Positions 37,520-46,037 of a stretch of 64,000 bases of DNA are shown in pieces. Location of the stretch: NCBI RefSeq assembly GCF_030413175.1, contig NZ_CP129212.1, positions 3,410,001 to 3,474,000 of the forward strand. Reading direction: 5' to 3'. The notes under the pieces were generated by a model, which saw only the letters and a list, made by a program, of their open reading frames with translations, did not search any database and was not told the DNA's origin. This DNA is from Bradyrhizobium roseum (GTDB lineage: Bacteria; Pseudomonadota; Alphaproteobacteria; Rhizobiales; Xanthobacteraceae). How positions within the stretch are numbered: the first letter of the stretch is position 1; each line of letters begins with the position of its first letter. A program made the position numbers and the translations under genes.

Positions 37520-37888
37520 ATGCGCGGGCTGAAGAGGTTTCTGCCGATTGTTCTGGTTGCCCTGGCGGTGCAGATCTTTGCACCGATCGGCGCATGCTGG
37601 GCGGCGGCCATCGCGGCGTCCGATCCGCTCGCCGGCACCGTTATCTGCCACGGCAATGCCGCACCTGGCGAAGGGCAGACTGACCCGGCCAGCCACCGCG
37701 CGCACGACGGATGCTGCTCGGTCTGCAGCATGCTGCAGGGCGGCGCGCCGGTCGATGTGCCGCAAATCGCAACGATCGATATCGATCGGGTTGCCGAGCA
37801 GGTGGCTTGGCGCGATTTCGCCTTCCGGCTGACGAACGCGCGCGCCGGCTCCCACGCGCAGGCCCGCGCCCCTCCCGCCATTTCCTGA
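37520..37888 (+). CDS. DUF2946-family protein, first copy
   Basis: This 122-residue protein has a signal/anchor helix (residues 6-30, RFLPIVLVALAVQIFAPIG) and a DUF2946-type Cys motif (HDGCCSVCSML, about residues 62-72) plus other His residues. DUF2946 proteins sit beside copper-related TonB receptors; a copper-handling role is inferred from this context. A paralogue occurs at 42225-42602 with the same layout. The last residues (HAQARAPPAIS) are matched in the paralogue (HAQARAPPSFS). Confidence 0.8.
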   Translation: MRGLKRFLPIVLVALAVQIFAPIGACWAAAIAASDPLAGTVICHGNAAPGEGQTDPASHRAHDGCCSVCSMLQGGAPVDVPQIATIDIDRVAEQVAWRDFAFRLTNARAGSHAQARAPPAIS

Positions 37889-37984
37889 CGACTTCGAACA
37901 CCCAATGTGACCGGTGCGGCGATAGCCGTGGCGGTTGGTGCAGTCATTCGAGCCGGCCAGAGAACCGGCGTCAGGATTTATCTT

Positions 37985-40381
37985 ATGTCTCGTTATCACG
38001 CCCTTGGCGGCGCGAGCCTTGTTGTGCTCGGCAGCGCGCTGTCCCTCATGCCCTCGGCCACCACAGCCCAGACGTCGCTGCCGGCGGTGACCGTCGAGGC
38101 GCCGCGCGGCACCGCCGCCAGACCCGCGGCCCGCAAGCCGGCCGTTCGCTCTTCCGCCCGGACGCCGCAGGCACGTCCGCCGGCGGCCAACCCCGCTCCA
38201 TCGGCATCACTCACCGCGGGCATCACGCCCAGCGTGGCGCGCGCGCTGCTCAATACGGCGCCCAACGGTCAGACCGAAACCACCATCGATCGCAGCCGAT
38301 TCGAGAATCGACCGGCATTCTCCGTCGCCGACGTGTTGCGCGAGAGCCCGGGTATCTCGATCAAGCAGGGCAACGGCCCGCGCGACATGGGCATATCGAT
38401 TCGCGGTTCCAACGCCCGCAACGGGTTTGCGATTCGCAATATCGTGATCTTCGACGACGGCTTTCCGGTCACCCAGCCGGACGGGCTTTCGCGCAGCGAC
38501 CTGATCGATCCAAAAGCCTATGGCGCGATCGATGTGGTCCGCGGGCCGTCATCGGCGCTGTACGGCAACTATGCGACCGGCGGCGCGCTGAATTTCCGCA
38601 CCCGTCCGGGCCGCAGCATCGACGGGGTCGAATACGGCGTCGAAGGCGGCAGTTTTGGTTATCTCAACAACTATATCGCCGCCGGCAAGAAGATCGGCAA
38701 CTTCGAATATTCGCTGTTTACCAGCGATGCGCGCGGTGACGGGTTCATCCAGAACAGCTGGTTCAACACCCAGACGGTGAACTTCCTCGGCACGTTGCAT
38801 CTCACGCCCGACGACCGGTTCACGGTCAAATTCATCAACAACAATCTGGAGACGCGGCTGCCGATCCGGCTGTCGCTGAACCAGTACAATCAGAATCCGT
38901 TCCAGCGGGGATGCGAGTTCGCCGGCATCACCGCCTGCGCCTCGGTCGGTCTCCTCAACAATGGCTTCAATGGAGGGCGCACTCCAACCACCGCCATCCA
39001 GGCAGGGCTCGGCCGCGAGGATCGCCGCACCATCGTCGGCGGCCGCTGGGAGCACGATTTCGACAACACGACCACCTGGCGCAACCAGTTCACGTTCGAC
39101 GATCGCAACATCAGCCAGCCGACGGGCGCCACCACCGCGATCGGCGACTTCCCGTCCTACAACTACATGAGCGACGTCACCAAGCGCGGTGAGATCCTCG
39201 GGATGGAATCGACGACGTATTTCGGTGCCTGGTACAACACGCTGGCAGCGTCGAGCGACAGCCGCAACGTCATGCCGGGCGGCAACGCGAGGCTCGGCCT
39301 GCTGGCAAGCAATACCTTCAGCAGCACCTCCAACTATGGCGTTCGCGCACGCGAGGAGATCAAGATTGCTCCGAACCTGACGGCGATTGCCGGCATCGGT
39401 TGGGAAACCACTATCCTGAGGGGCGTCAATACGGCCTATGCGTATCCGACGACGAATGTCCCGACGGCGGTGACCACGCTGATATCCGCCGACCGGCAAT
39501 TCCAGAACACCGCGCCTGAACTGGCGCTGCTCTACAAGCTCAATCCCGAATGGCAGTTCCGCGCGCGGGTCGCCACGGGTTACGGCACACCGCAGGTCGG
39601 CAACCTGTTCGTGGACTCTCAGGGCAACAGCGGCAACAACACGCAGCTGAAAGCGCAGAGAAACCTTGGCTATGACCTCGGCTTCGATTGGACGCCGAAC
39701 AGCGCGCTGACGTTCAGCCTGACAGGGTTTTACGAGTTCTTCAGAGACGAACTGGTCACTCAGGCGACGCCGGCGAACGCCCGGAATGCGAGCTTCACCT
39801 TCAACGCGCCAAAGTCCGAGCATCGCGGCGTAGAGTTGGCGGCTGACTGGAAGTTCTATCCCGGCTGGCGTTTGACGGCGGCTTATACCTATCTCGATCA
39901 ATACTATACCGAATACACGGAGACCCTCAGAAGCACCGGCGCAGGCGCTGCGGCCTTCAACTTCAATCGTGCCGGCAACAAGATTCCCGGGATATCGCCG
40001 CACGAACTGACGGCGCGGCTCGGCTACGATCACATGTCGGGGCCACTCGCGGGCCTCGGGGCGTTCGTCGAGGTCCAGTGGAAGGACTCGTTCTACATGG
40101 ACAACGCCAACTTGCTGAAGGCGCCCGGCTACGAGCTGGTCAATCTCAACGTGCACTACAACACGGACTTGAAGTCCGACACCTTCAAGTCGATGAGTGT
40201 GTTCGCCGAAGTCAGGAACGTGTTTGACCGGACTTATGTGGCGTCAGCCAACAACATCGCGAATACGGTGCAAGGCACCGGCATACAGGATGGGGCGCTC
40301 ACATTGGCAAACACCACCGGCTCGATCTACGCCGGCTCGCCGCGCGCGTTCATGGCGGGGATGAGGCTGGCGTTCAAATGA
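37985..40381 (+). CDS. TonB-dependent outer membrane receptor, first copy
   Basis: This 798-residue protein starts at ATG 37985 (MSRYHALGGASLVV), with a signal peptide cleaved near SATTAQT. A Pro/Ala/Arg-rich linker follows (residues 40-75), then the plug domain (VADVLRESPGISIKQGNG, then GAIDVVRGPSSALYGNYATG) and a long beta-barrel ending in the expected aromatic/basic residue (MRLAFK). It imports a metal or siderophore using TonB energy. The DUF2946 partner and nearby copper genes suggest copper. The 26 residues of open frame upstream (from 37907) are probably leader. Confidence 0.88.
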   Translation: MSRYHALGGASLVVLGSALSLMPSATTAQTSLPAVTVEAPRGTAARPAARKPAVRSSARTPQARPPAANPAPSASLTAGITPSVARALLNTAPNGQTETTIDRSRFENRPAFSVADVLRESPGISIKQGNGPRDMGISIRGSNARNGFAIRNIVIFDDGFPVTQPDGLSRSDLIDPKAYGAIDVVRGPSSALYGNYATGGALNFRTRPGRSIDGVEYGVEGGSFGYLNNYIAAGKKIGNFEYSLFTSDARGDGFIQNSWFNTQTVNFLGTLHLTPDDRFTVKFINNNLETRLPIRLSLNQYNQNPFQRGCEFAGITACASVGLLNNGFNGGRTPTTAIQAGLGREDRRTIVGGRWEHDFDNTTTWRNQFTFDDRNISQPTGATTAIGDFPSYNYMSDVTKRGEILGMESTTYFGAWYNTLAASSDSRNVMPGGNARLGLLASNTFSSTSNYGVRAREEIKIAPNLTAIAGIGWETTILRGVNTAYAYPTTNVPTAVTTLISADRQFQNTAPELALLYKLNPEWQFRARVATGYGTPQVGNLFVDSQGNSGNNTQLKAQRNLGYDLGFDWTPNSALTFSLTGFYEFFRDELVTQATPANARNASFTFNAPKSEHRGVELAADWKFYPGWRLTAAYTYLDQYYTEYTETLRSTGAGAAAFNFNRAGNKIPGISPHELTARLGYDHMSGPLAGLGAFVEVQWKDSFYMDNANLLKAPGYELVNLNVHYNTDLKSDTFKSMSVFAEVRNVFDRTYVASANNIANTVQGTGIQDGALTLANTTGSIYAGSPRAFMAGMRLAFK

Positions 40382-40411
40382 CAGCGACACACGGCAGAAG
40401 GAGTTGAGGCC

Positions 40412-41626
40412 ATGCTGCGAATGAGCTTGCTTGCGACGCTCGCGTTTTCGCTTTGCCACACCACCGCACAGGCGCAGATGAGCCATCACAACCACGCCTC
40501 GGAAGCGGCGTGCGAGGAGGTCGAGCTGCGCTGCGCCTCCAAGGTGACGCCGGCCTTCGCGTCCGACGGCACGCTGTGGCTGGCCTGGATGGCGGGTGGC
40601 AAGATCTCAGTGGCGAGTTCGAAAGATCTCGGGCGCAATCTTTCGACGCCGGTTCAGGTCATGAAAGAGAAGCTCAACCTCGACTGGGGCCCGGATGCGC
40701 GGCCCCAGATCGTGGTCGCGAAGAACGGCGCCATCGCGCTGGCGTTCTCGATCTTCAAGGACAAGGCGTTCAATGGCCAGGTGCTCGCGACACGGTCGAT
40801 CGACGGCGGCAAGAGCTTCGCGGAGTTGCAGCCGATCACGTCGAACAACGAAAGCCAGCGCTTTGCGGCGCTCGGCCTCGATGCGGACGGTTCGGTGTTC
40901 GCGGCCTGGATCGACAAGCGCAACCGCGTGCCCGCCAAGCAGGAGGGCAGGAAATACGAAGGCGCCGGCCTGTTCTTCGCGTCCTCGAAAGACGGCGGCG
41001 CATCCTATGCCGAGGCGCGGCTGGCCAGCGACAACACCTGCGAATGCTGCCGGCTCGGCCTGGCGTTCGCCGGCCCCGGCCGTCCTGTCGTCGTGTTCAG
41101 GAACCTGTTCGAAGGCGGTGTGCGGGATCACGCCGTCATGACGTTCAGCGATCCGGCGAAGCCGGGCGAGGTGCGCCGCGTCAGCACCGACGACTGGCAG
41201 ATTTCCGCGTGCCCGCATCACGGGCCGAGTCTCTCGATTTCATCGGCCGGCACGTATCATGTGGCGTGGTACACCAACGGCAAGGCCCGCAAGGGGCTGT
41301 TCTATGCCCGCTCGGATGACGAAGGCCGGACCTTTTCCAATCCGCTTCCGCTCGGCCGCGCCGATCGCAATCCGACGCGGCCGTATGTGCTGTCGGGTCC
41401 GCGCGGCGCCACCATGGTCTGGAAGGAATTTGACGGCGAGAAGACCACGGTCAACGCGATGATCTCGCATGACGAGGGCAGGAACTGGTCCAAACCATCC
41501 GTCATCGCCGAGACCACGGACACATCCGATCACCCTCTGCTGATCAGCGACGGGCAGGCGGTCTATCTTTCCTGGATGACCAAGGCCGACGGATATCGCC
41601 TGCTGCCGATCGGAGACGGATCATGA
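40412..41626 (+). CDS. Secreted Asp-box (BNR) beta-propeller protein
   Basis: A 404-residue protein with AAGGAG before the ATG. The signal peptide ends near AQAQM, and the mature N-terminus is His-rich (MSHHNHASEAACEEVELRC). At least four Asp-box motifs are visible (SIDGGKSF, SSKDGGASY, RSDDEGRTF and SHDEGRNWS), as in sialidase-like propellers, together with a CECC motif (TCECCRLGLAF). Sialidase activity is unlikely given the context; a metal-related binding role fits better. Its stop overlaps the thioredoxin-like gene by ATGA. Confidence 0.78.
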   Translation: MLRMSLLATLAFSLCHTTAQAQMSHHNHASEAACEEVELRCASKVTPAFASDGTLWLAWMAGGKISVASSKDLGRNLSTPVQVMKEKLNLDWGPDARPQIVVAKNGAIALAFSIFKDKAFNGQVLATRSIDGGKSFAELQPITSNNESQRFAALGLDADGSVFAAWIDKRNRVPAKQEGRKYEGAGLFFASSKDGGASYAEARLASDNTCECCRLGLAFAGPGRPVVVFRNLFEGGVRDHAVMTFSDPAKPGEVRRVSTDDWQISACPHHGPSLSISSAGTYHVAWYTNGKARKGLFYARSDDEGRTFSNPLPLGRADRNPTRPYVLSGPRGATMVWKEFDGEKTTVNAMISHDEGRNWSKPSVIAETTDTSDHPLLISDGQAVYLSWMTKADGYRLLPIGDGS

Positions 41627-42123
41627 AACCTCGCCTGCTTGCCGCACTATTCCTGATGGCGTCTCTCGCCGCCGCGCCGGCCGCGGAGACGCGGTCCGAA
41701 CTCAAGCCGTTCGTGCGCGGGAGCTGGCAGGAGATGCTGCGTTCGCACAAGGGTCGCCCCACGCTGGTGCATTTCTGGGGCGTCACCTGCGGCCCCTGCA
41801 AGATCGAATTGCCGCTGCTCGGACAATTCATGAAGGACCATTCCGAGATCGACGTCGTGATGATCAGCGCCGATCTCGTGCCGAATCTGCCCGGCCCAAC
41901 GCGCGCGATGCTGGAAAAGGCCGGGCTTGGGGCCGCCGAGAACTGGCTGTTCAGCGATGGCTTTGTCGAACGGCTGCGCTTCGAGATCGATCCGGCCTGG
42001 CAGGGCGAAATCCCGCGCACGATGCTGATCGCCCGGGATGGCACGGTCACGACGATCGAAGGTTCGGCCGAAATACCCGACCTCGAAAAATGGCTGGTCC
42101 AGCAAAAGGTCGCGGCGAAGTGA
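41623..42123 (+). CDS. TlpA/thioredoxin-like periplasmic protein
   Basis: This 166-residue protein has a signal peptide (residues 1-21) and a thioredoxin fold with the active site WGVTCGPCKIE (CGPC). The cis-Pro region is GEIPRTMLIARDG. In copper loci such proteins reduce cysteines in copper chaperones or oxidase subunits; that role here is inferred. It is coupled to the Asp-box gene by ATGA. Confidence 0.82.
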   Translation: MKPRLLAALFLMASLAAAPAAETRSELKPFVRGSWQEMLRSHKGRPTLVHFWGVTCGPCKIELPLLGQFMKDHSEIDVVMISADLVPNLPGPTRAMLEKAGLGAAENWLFSDGFVERLRFEIDPAWQGEIPRTMLIARDGTVTTIEGSAEIPDLEKWLVQQKVAAK

Positions 42124-42224
42124 GAAGCGATCGAGCCGCCGCGCGCGGTGGCTTGCGCATGACGAAGATATGTCGACAGGTTGCATCGCGGATGGTACGA
42201 GCATCCAGGTTCTTGGGGACAATC

Positions 42225-42602
42225 ATGCGACGGCGACTGGAAATCTTTATTCCAATCGTACTGCTTGCGATCGTGGTGCAATTGCTGGCGCCGATCGGAG
42301 CCTTTCGCGCGGTCGCCCATGCGCTTTCCGATCCGCTGCATATGTCGATGATCTGCTCCGGCATGACGTCGTTGCAGGATGACTCGCAGACGAGCCCCGC
42401 CAAGCCGCAGCACGGCGCCAATTGCTGCGGGTTCTGCGGCGTCAGTCATGGCGGCGCCGTTGCGGTCGATCCGCCCCCGTTGATCTTTGTCGTCCTGCAG
42501 CGTCAATACCAGCTCATCACGTGGCTGGAAGCTGCGGATCCGATCCCGCCGGCACGTGCCGGCTGGCACGCGCAGGCGCGTGCGCCACCGTCCTTTTCCT
42601 GA
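42225..42602 (+). CDS. DUF2946-family protein, second copy
   Basis: A 125-residue paralogue of the protein at 37520. It has an N-terminal hydrophobic segment (residues 6-25, EIFIPIVLLAIVVQLLAPIG), then a Cys motif (GANCCGFCGVSHGG). I chose ATG 42225 because it aligns with the paralogue's start; two earlier in-frame Mets exist. It appears to correspond to the first gene of Bradyrhizobium pcuABCDE as I recall it. The 101 bases upstream contain no gene and presumably the promoter. Confidence 0.75.
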   Translation: MRRRLEIFIPIVLLAIVVQLLAPIGAFRAVAHALSDPLHMSMICSGMTSLQDDSQTSPAKPQHGANCCGFCGVSHGGAVAVDPPPLIFVVLQRQYQLITWLEAADPIPPARAGWHAQARAPPSFS

Positions 42603-42700
42603 CGACCTCGCGACTTCCCATCAAGATTGGTGCGGCCAATGGCCGTGCCAGTTCGCGCAGTTGAGCAGGCCGGCCAAGGAGCTGGCGTCAGGATTATTTC

Positions 42701-44926
42701 ATGTTTTGCATCCCGCCATCTGTCGGGGTCGTGCGCAGCACATTGCTGGCGTCGGCCGCGATCATCATTTCGCCGTTCGCAGCCGAGGCCCAGACCGAGC
42801 GATCGAATCTCCCGCCCGTGACCGTCACGGCGCCGGAACAAAAACGCGCCGCCGTTGCCCGCCCGCCGCGCACTGCCGCGCGATCGGCGCGCGCCGTTCG
42901 GGCGCCTACTCCCGCCAACCCGCCCCAGGTCCCCAGCGAAGGTCAGGGCGCTCGCGGCGCGCTCGCCGTGCTCAGCGCCCAGCAGGCGCTGACCGAGATC
43001 AACAATACCGCGGGCGGCGTCGCGATCGTGCCGGCCGCGGCCTACCGGAATTCGACCGTCGCCAACACCATCAAGGACGTTCTCGACTACGTGCCGGGCG
43101 TCTTCGCACAGCCGAAATGGGGCGACGATACCCGGCTGTCGATCCGCGGCTCCGGCCTGTCGCGCAACTTCCATTTGCGCGGCATCCAGCTCTACATGGA
43201 CGGCATTCCGATCAACACCGCCGACGGCTATGGCGATTTCCAGGAGATCGAGCCGACCGCCTATAAATACGTCGAAGTCTTCAAGGGCGCCAACGCGCTT
43301 CAGTTCGGCGCCAACTCGCTCGGCGGCGCGATCAATTTCGTGATGCCCACCGGCCGCGATCCGTTCCCGAACGGCGCGTCCGTCGATTTCGGCGCATTCG
43401 GATTCAAGCGGCTGCAGGCCAATGCCGGCGGCGCCAACGGACCGTGGGACGGCTTCGTCACCGCATCGACGCAGGCCGCCGACGGGTTCAGGGACCACAG
43501 TTTCGGCAGCGCGACCCGCGTCAGCGGCAATGTCGGCTATCAGTTCTCGCCGGATGCCGAGACGCGGTTCTATTTCAACGCCAACGAGGTGCGTCAGCGC
43601 ATCCCCGGCACCGTCACCAAGCAATCGGCGCTGACCAATCCCGAAGCTGCCGCGCCGGCGAATGTCGCCAACGACCAGCAGCGCAACATCGACACGGTGC
43701 GCGTCGCCAACAAGACCACGATCCGGTTCGATGACACCAAGGTCGAATTCGGCGCCTTCGGCGTCGACCGCCATTTGATGCATCCGATCTTCCAGTGGCT
43801 CGATTACAGCTACAAGGATTACGGCGGCTTCGCCAAGGTGACCGACGACCGTTTCATCGGCGGCTTCCGCAACCGCCTGGTCGCCGGCGTCAACGTGCTG
43901 AACGGCAGTATCGACAACCAGCAATTCGCCAATCTCGGCGGAGCAAAGGGCGCGCTGCAGTCGTCCTCGCTCGATCGTTCGAAGAACACCTCGCTCTATG
44001 TCGAGGACAGCTTCTACTTCCTGCCGAACGTGGCGGCGATTGCCGGCACGCAGTTCCTCTACGCCACCCGCAACCGGCAGGATCGCTTCCTTGGCAATGG
44101 TGACCAGTCAGGGGCGACCGAGTTCAATCTCTGGTCACCGAAGGCCGGCCTGCTCTGGAATATCGATCCGACCTGGCAAGCTTTCGCCAACATCTCGCGC
44201 AGCGCCGAAGTGCCGAGCTTTGGCGAAAGCTCCAGCGGAAGCGGCGGGACCCGGATCTTCGACTTCACCAAGATCCGCCCGCAGGTCGCCACCACCTACG
44301 AGATCGGAACGCGGATGAAGCGGCCCGATTACGCCTGGGAGATCACGGCCTATCGCGCCAATATTCGCGACGAACTGCAATGTCTCTTCGGCACCAGCGC
44401 CGCCACCGGCACCGGGACTTGCAATGTCGCCAACCTCGATCGCACCATTCATCAGGGCATCGAAGCCGGCGCGGGTGCTGCGATTTTCAGCGGCATTTTC
44501 GACAACGGCCCGGCGCCCGACAAGCTCTGGCTGAACGTGGCCTACACGTTCAACGATTTCCGGTTCGACAACGATCCGAACTACCGCAACAACCTGCTGC
44601 CGGGAGCCCCGCGCCACTACCTCCGCGCCGAGCTGCTGTACAAGAATCCGACCGGCTTCTATTTCGGACCCAATGTCGAATGGGTGCCGCAGGCCTATTT
44701 CGTCGACAACGCGAACACCACGAAGACCGAGGCCTACGCGCTGCTCGGGCTGAAGGCAGGCTTCGATAATGGCGGCCCGATCTCGGCCTATATCGAGGGA
44801 CGCAACCTCACCAACAAGGCCTACATCTCGAGCACCAGCATCATCAACCAGGCGACCGCCACGTCACCATTGTTTGAACCGGGTAATGGCAGAGCTGTTT
44901 TTGCCGGGATGAAGTACAGATGGTAG
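42701..44926 (+). CDS. TonB-dependent copper receptor, second copy
   Basis: A 741-residue outer membrane receptor with a signal peptide cleaved near FAAEAQT. The plug is clear: IKDVLDYVPGVFAQPKWGDD (about residues 124-143), SIRGSGLSRNFHLRGIQLYM and VEVFKGANALQFGANSLGGA. The barrel ends AVFAGMKYRW. Position just before the PCu(A)C, YcnI and CopC-CopD genes points to copper uptake. It matches the receptor gene of the Bradyrhizobium pcu operon in layout. It is similar in arrangement, but not closely in sequence, to the copy at 37985. Confidence 0.88.
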   Translation: MFCIPPSVGVVRSTLLASAAIIISPFAAEAQTERSNLPPVTVTAPEQKRAAVARPPRTAARSARAVRAPTPANPPQVPSEGQGARGALAVLSAQQALTEINNTAGGVAIVPAAAYRNSTVANTIKDVLDYVPGVFAQPKWGDDTRLSIRGSGLSRNFHLRGIQLYMDGIPINTADGYGDFQEIEPTAYKYVEVFKGANALQFGANSLGGAINFVMPTGRDPFPNGASVDFGAFGFKRLQANAGGANGPWDGFVTASTQAADGFRDHSFGSATRVSGNVGYQFSPDAETRFYFNANEVRQRIPGTVTKQSALTNPEAAAPANVANDQQRNIDTVRVANKTTIRFDDTKVEFGAFGVDRHLMHPIFQWLDYSYKDYGGFAKVTDDRFIGGFRNRLVAGVNVLNGSIDNQQFANLGGAKGALQSSSLDRSKNTSLYVEDSFYFLPNVAAIAGTQFLYATRNRQDRFLGNGDQSGATEFNLWSPKAGLLWNIDPTWQAFANISRSAEVPSFGESSSGSGGTRIFDFTKIRPQVATTYEIGTRMKRPDYAWEITAYRANIRDELQCLFGTSAATGTGTCNVANLDRTIHQGIEAGAGAAIFSGIFDNGPAPDKLWLNVAYTFNDFRFDNDPNYRNNLLPGAPRHYLRAELLYKNPTGFYFGPNVEWVPQAYFVDNANTTKTEAYALLGLKAGFDNGGPISAYIEGRNLTNKAYISSTSIINQATATSPLFEPGNGRAVFAGMKYRW

Positions 44927-44979
44927 GTATCCACCCGACGCAACCGTTGCGGAACCCGTTTGAACACGAAAGTCTGATC

Positions 44980-45489
44980 ATGCAGAACATTAAGTACGCG
45001 CTGGCCGGCGTGGCCGCCCTGGTTTCACTCCTGGCTGCGCCCGCGCAGGCGCAGGAGGTCAAGGTCGGCGACCTCGTCATCACGCAGGCCTGGAGCCGGG
45101 CGACGCCGACCGGCGCCAAGGTGGCGGGGGGCTATCTCACGATCGAGAACAAGGGGGCGGCGCCCGACCGCCTGGCTAGCGGGTCGAGCGAGGTCGCCGG
45201 AAAATTCGAAATTCACGAGATGGCGATGAACAACGGCGTCATGTCCATGCGCCCGCTCGACAAGGGTCTTTCGATCGAGCCCGGAAAGACCGTCAAGCTG
45301 GCGCCCGGCGGCTATCATTTGATGCTGATGGATTTGAAAGCCCCGCTCAAGCAGGGCGACAAGGTGCCGCTGACGCTGGAATTCGAAAAGGCCGGCAAAG
45401 TCGTGCTGTCGCTGGACGTGCAGGGCGTCGGCGCGCAGGCGCCCGCCGGCGCCGGGCATTCCGGCGGCCAGCACGATATGAAGAAGTAA
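44980..45489 (+). CDS. pcuC: Periplasmic copper chaperone PCu(A)C
   Basis: This 169-residue protein starts at ATG 44980 (MQNIKYALAGV), with the signal peptide ending at AQAQE. The copper-site signature H-(M)-x-M is in IHEMAMNNGVMSMRP, with a second His/Met pair in GGYHLMLMDLK, as in PCu(A)C proteins that deliver copper to the CuA/CuB centres of cytochrome oxidase. A His/Met-containing tail (GHSGGQHDMKK) is a second possible copper site. It is the third gene of the pcu-like operon. Confidence 0.9.
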   Translation: MQNIKYALAGVAALVSLLAAPAQAQEVKVGDLVITQAWSRATPTGAKVAGGYLTIENKGAAPDRLASGSSEVAGKFEIHEMAMNNGVMSMRPLDKGLSIEPGKTVKLAPGGYHLMLMDLKAPLKQGDKVPLTLEFEKAGKVVLSLDVQGVGAQAPAGAGHSGGQHDMKK

Positions 45490-45500
45490 AGGGATAGCCG

Positions 45501-46028
45501 ATGTCGAAGATCGCTCTTGCCGTCATCATCCTTGCGGCGCTTGGCGCCGCTCCGGCGGCCGCCCATGTCACCCTCGAAAAGCGGCAGGCGCCGGTCGGCT
45601 CGTACTACAAGGCGGTGTTTGCCGTGCCGCACGGCTGCGCGGGATCGGCGACGATCAAGCTGCGCGTGCAGATTCCGGAAGGCGTGATCGGCATCAAGCC
45701 GATGCCGAAGCCGGGCTGGACGCTCGAGACGGTGAAGGGTAAATATGCCACCGAGTACGAGTTTCACGGCAGCAGGCTCACCGAAGGCGTCAAGGAAGTG
45801 ATGTGGAGCGGCGGCAAGCTGGCCGACGACAATTTTGATGAGTTTGTCTTCTCCAGCTATCTCACAGCAGGCCTGAAGCCGGACACCACGCTGTATTTTC
45901 CGGTGGTGCAGGAATGCGAACAGGGCGTCAGCCGCTGGATCGATATTCCCGCTCAAGGCGAAGGCGGCGGCCATGGTCCGGGCAGCAAGACGCCGGCGCC
46001 CGGGCTCAAGTTGACGACAAAACCGTAA
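45501..46028 (+). CDS. YcnI-type (DUF1775) periplasmic copper protein
   Basis: This 175-residue protein has a signal peptide ending APAAA, leaving His as the first mature residue (HVTLEKRQAPVG). In YcnI proteins this N-terminal His binds copper together with a conserved Trp/Glu. Conserved sequences are AVFAVPHGCAGSATIKLRVQ and EVMWSGGKL. The C-terminal Gly/His-rich stretch is flexible. It is coupled in the operon, 11 bases after pcuC. Confidence 0.88.
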   Translation: MSKIALAVIILAALGAAPAAAHVTLEKRQAPVGSYYKAVFAVPHGCAGSATIKLRVQIPEGVIGIKPMPKPGWTLETVKGKYATEYEFHGSRLTEGVKEVMWSGGKLADDNFDEFVFSSYLTAGLKPDTTLYFPVVQECEQGVSRWIDIPAQGEGGGHGPGSKTPAPGLKLTTKP

Positions 46029-46037
46029 GCGATCCCG

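Noticed and set aside
37279..37947. 222-codon minus-strand frame opposite the first DUF2946 gene
   Set aside because: It is antisense to a gene with a clear signal peptide and a paralogue in the window, and has no recognisable features.
40412..41626. Genuine exo-sialidase
   Set aside because: Asp boxes alone are structural. I did not see the arginine triad, and the neighbourhood is copper handling.
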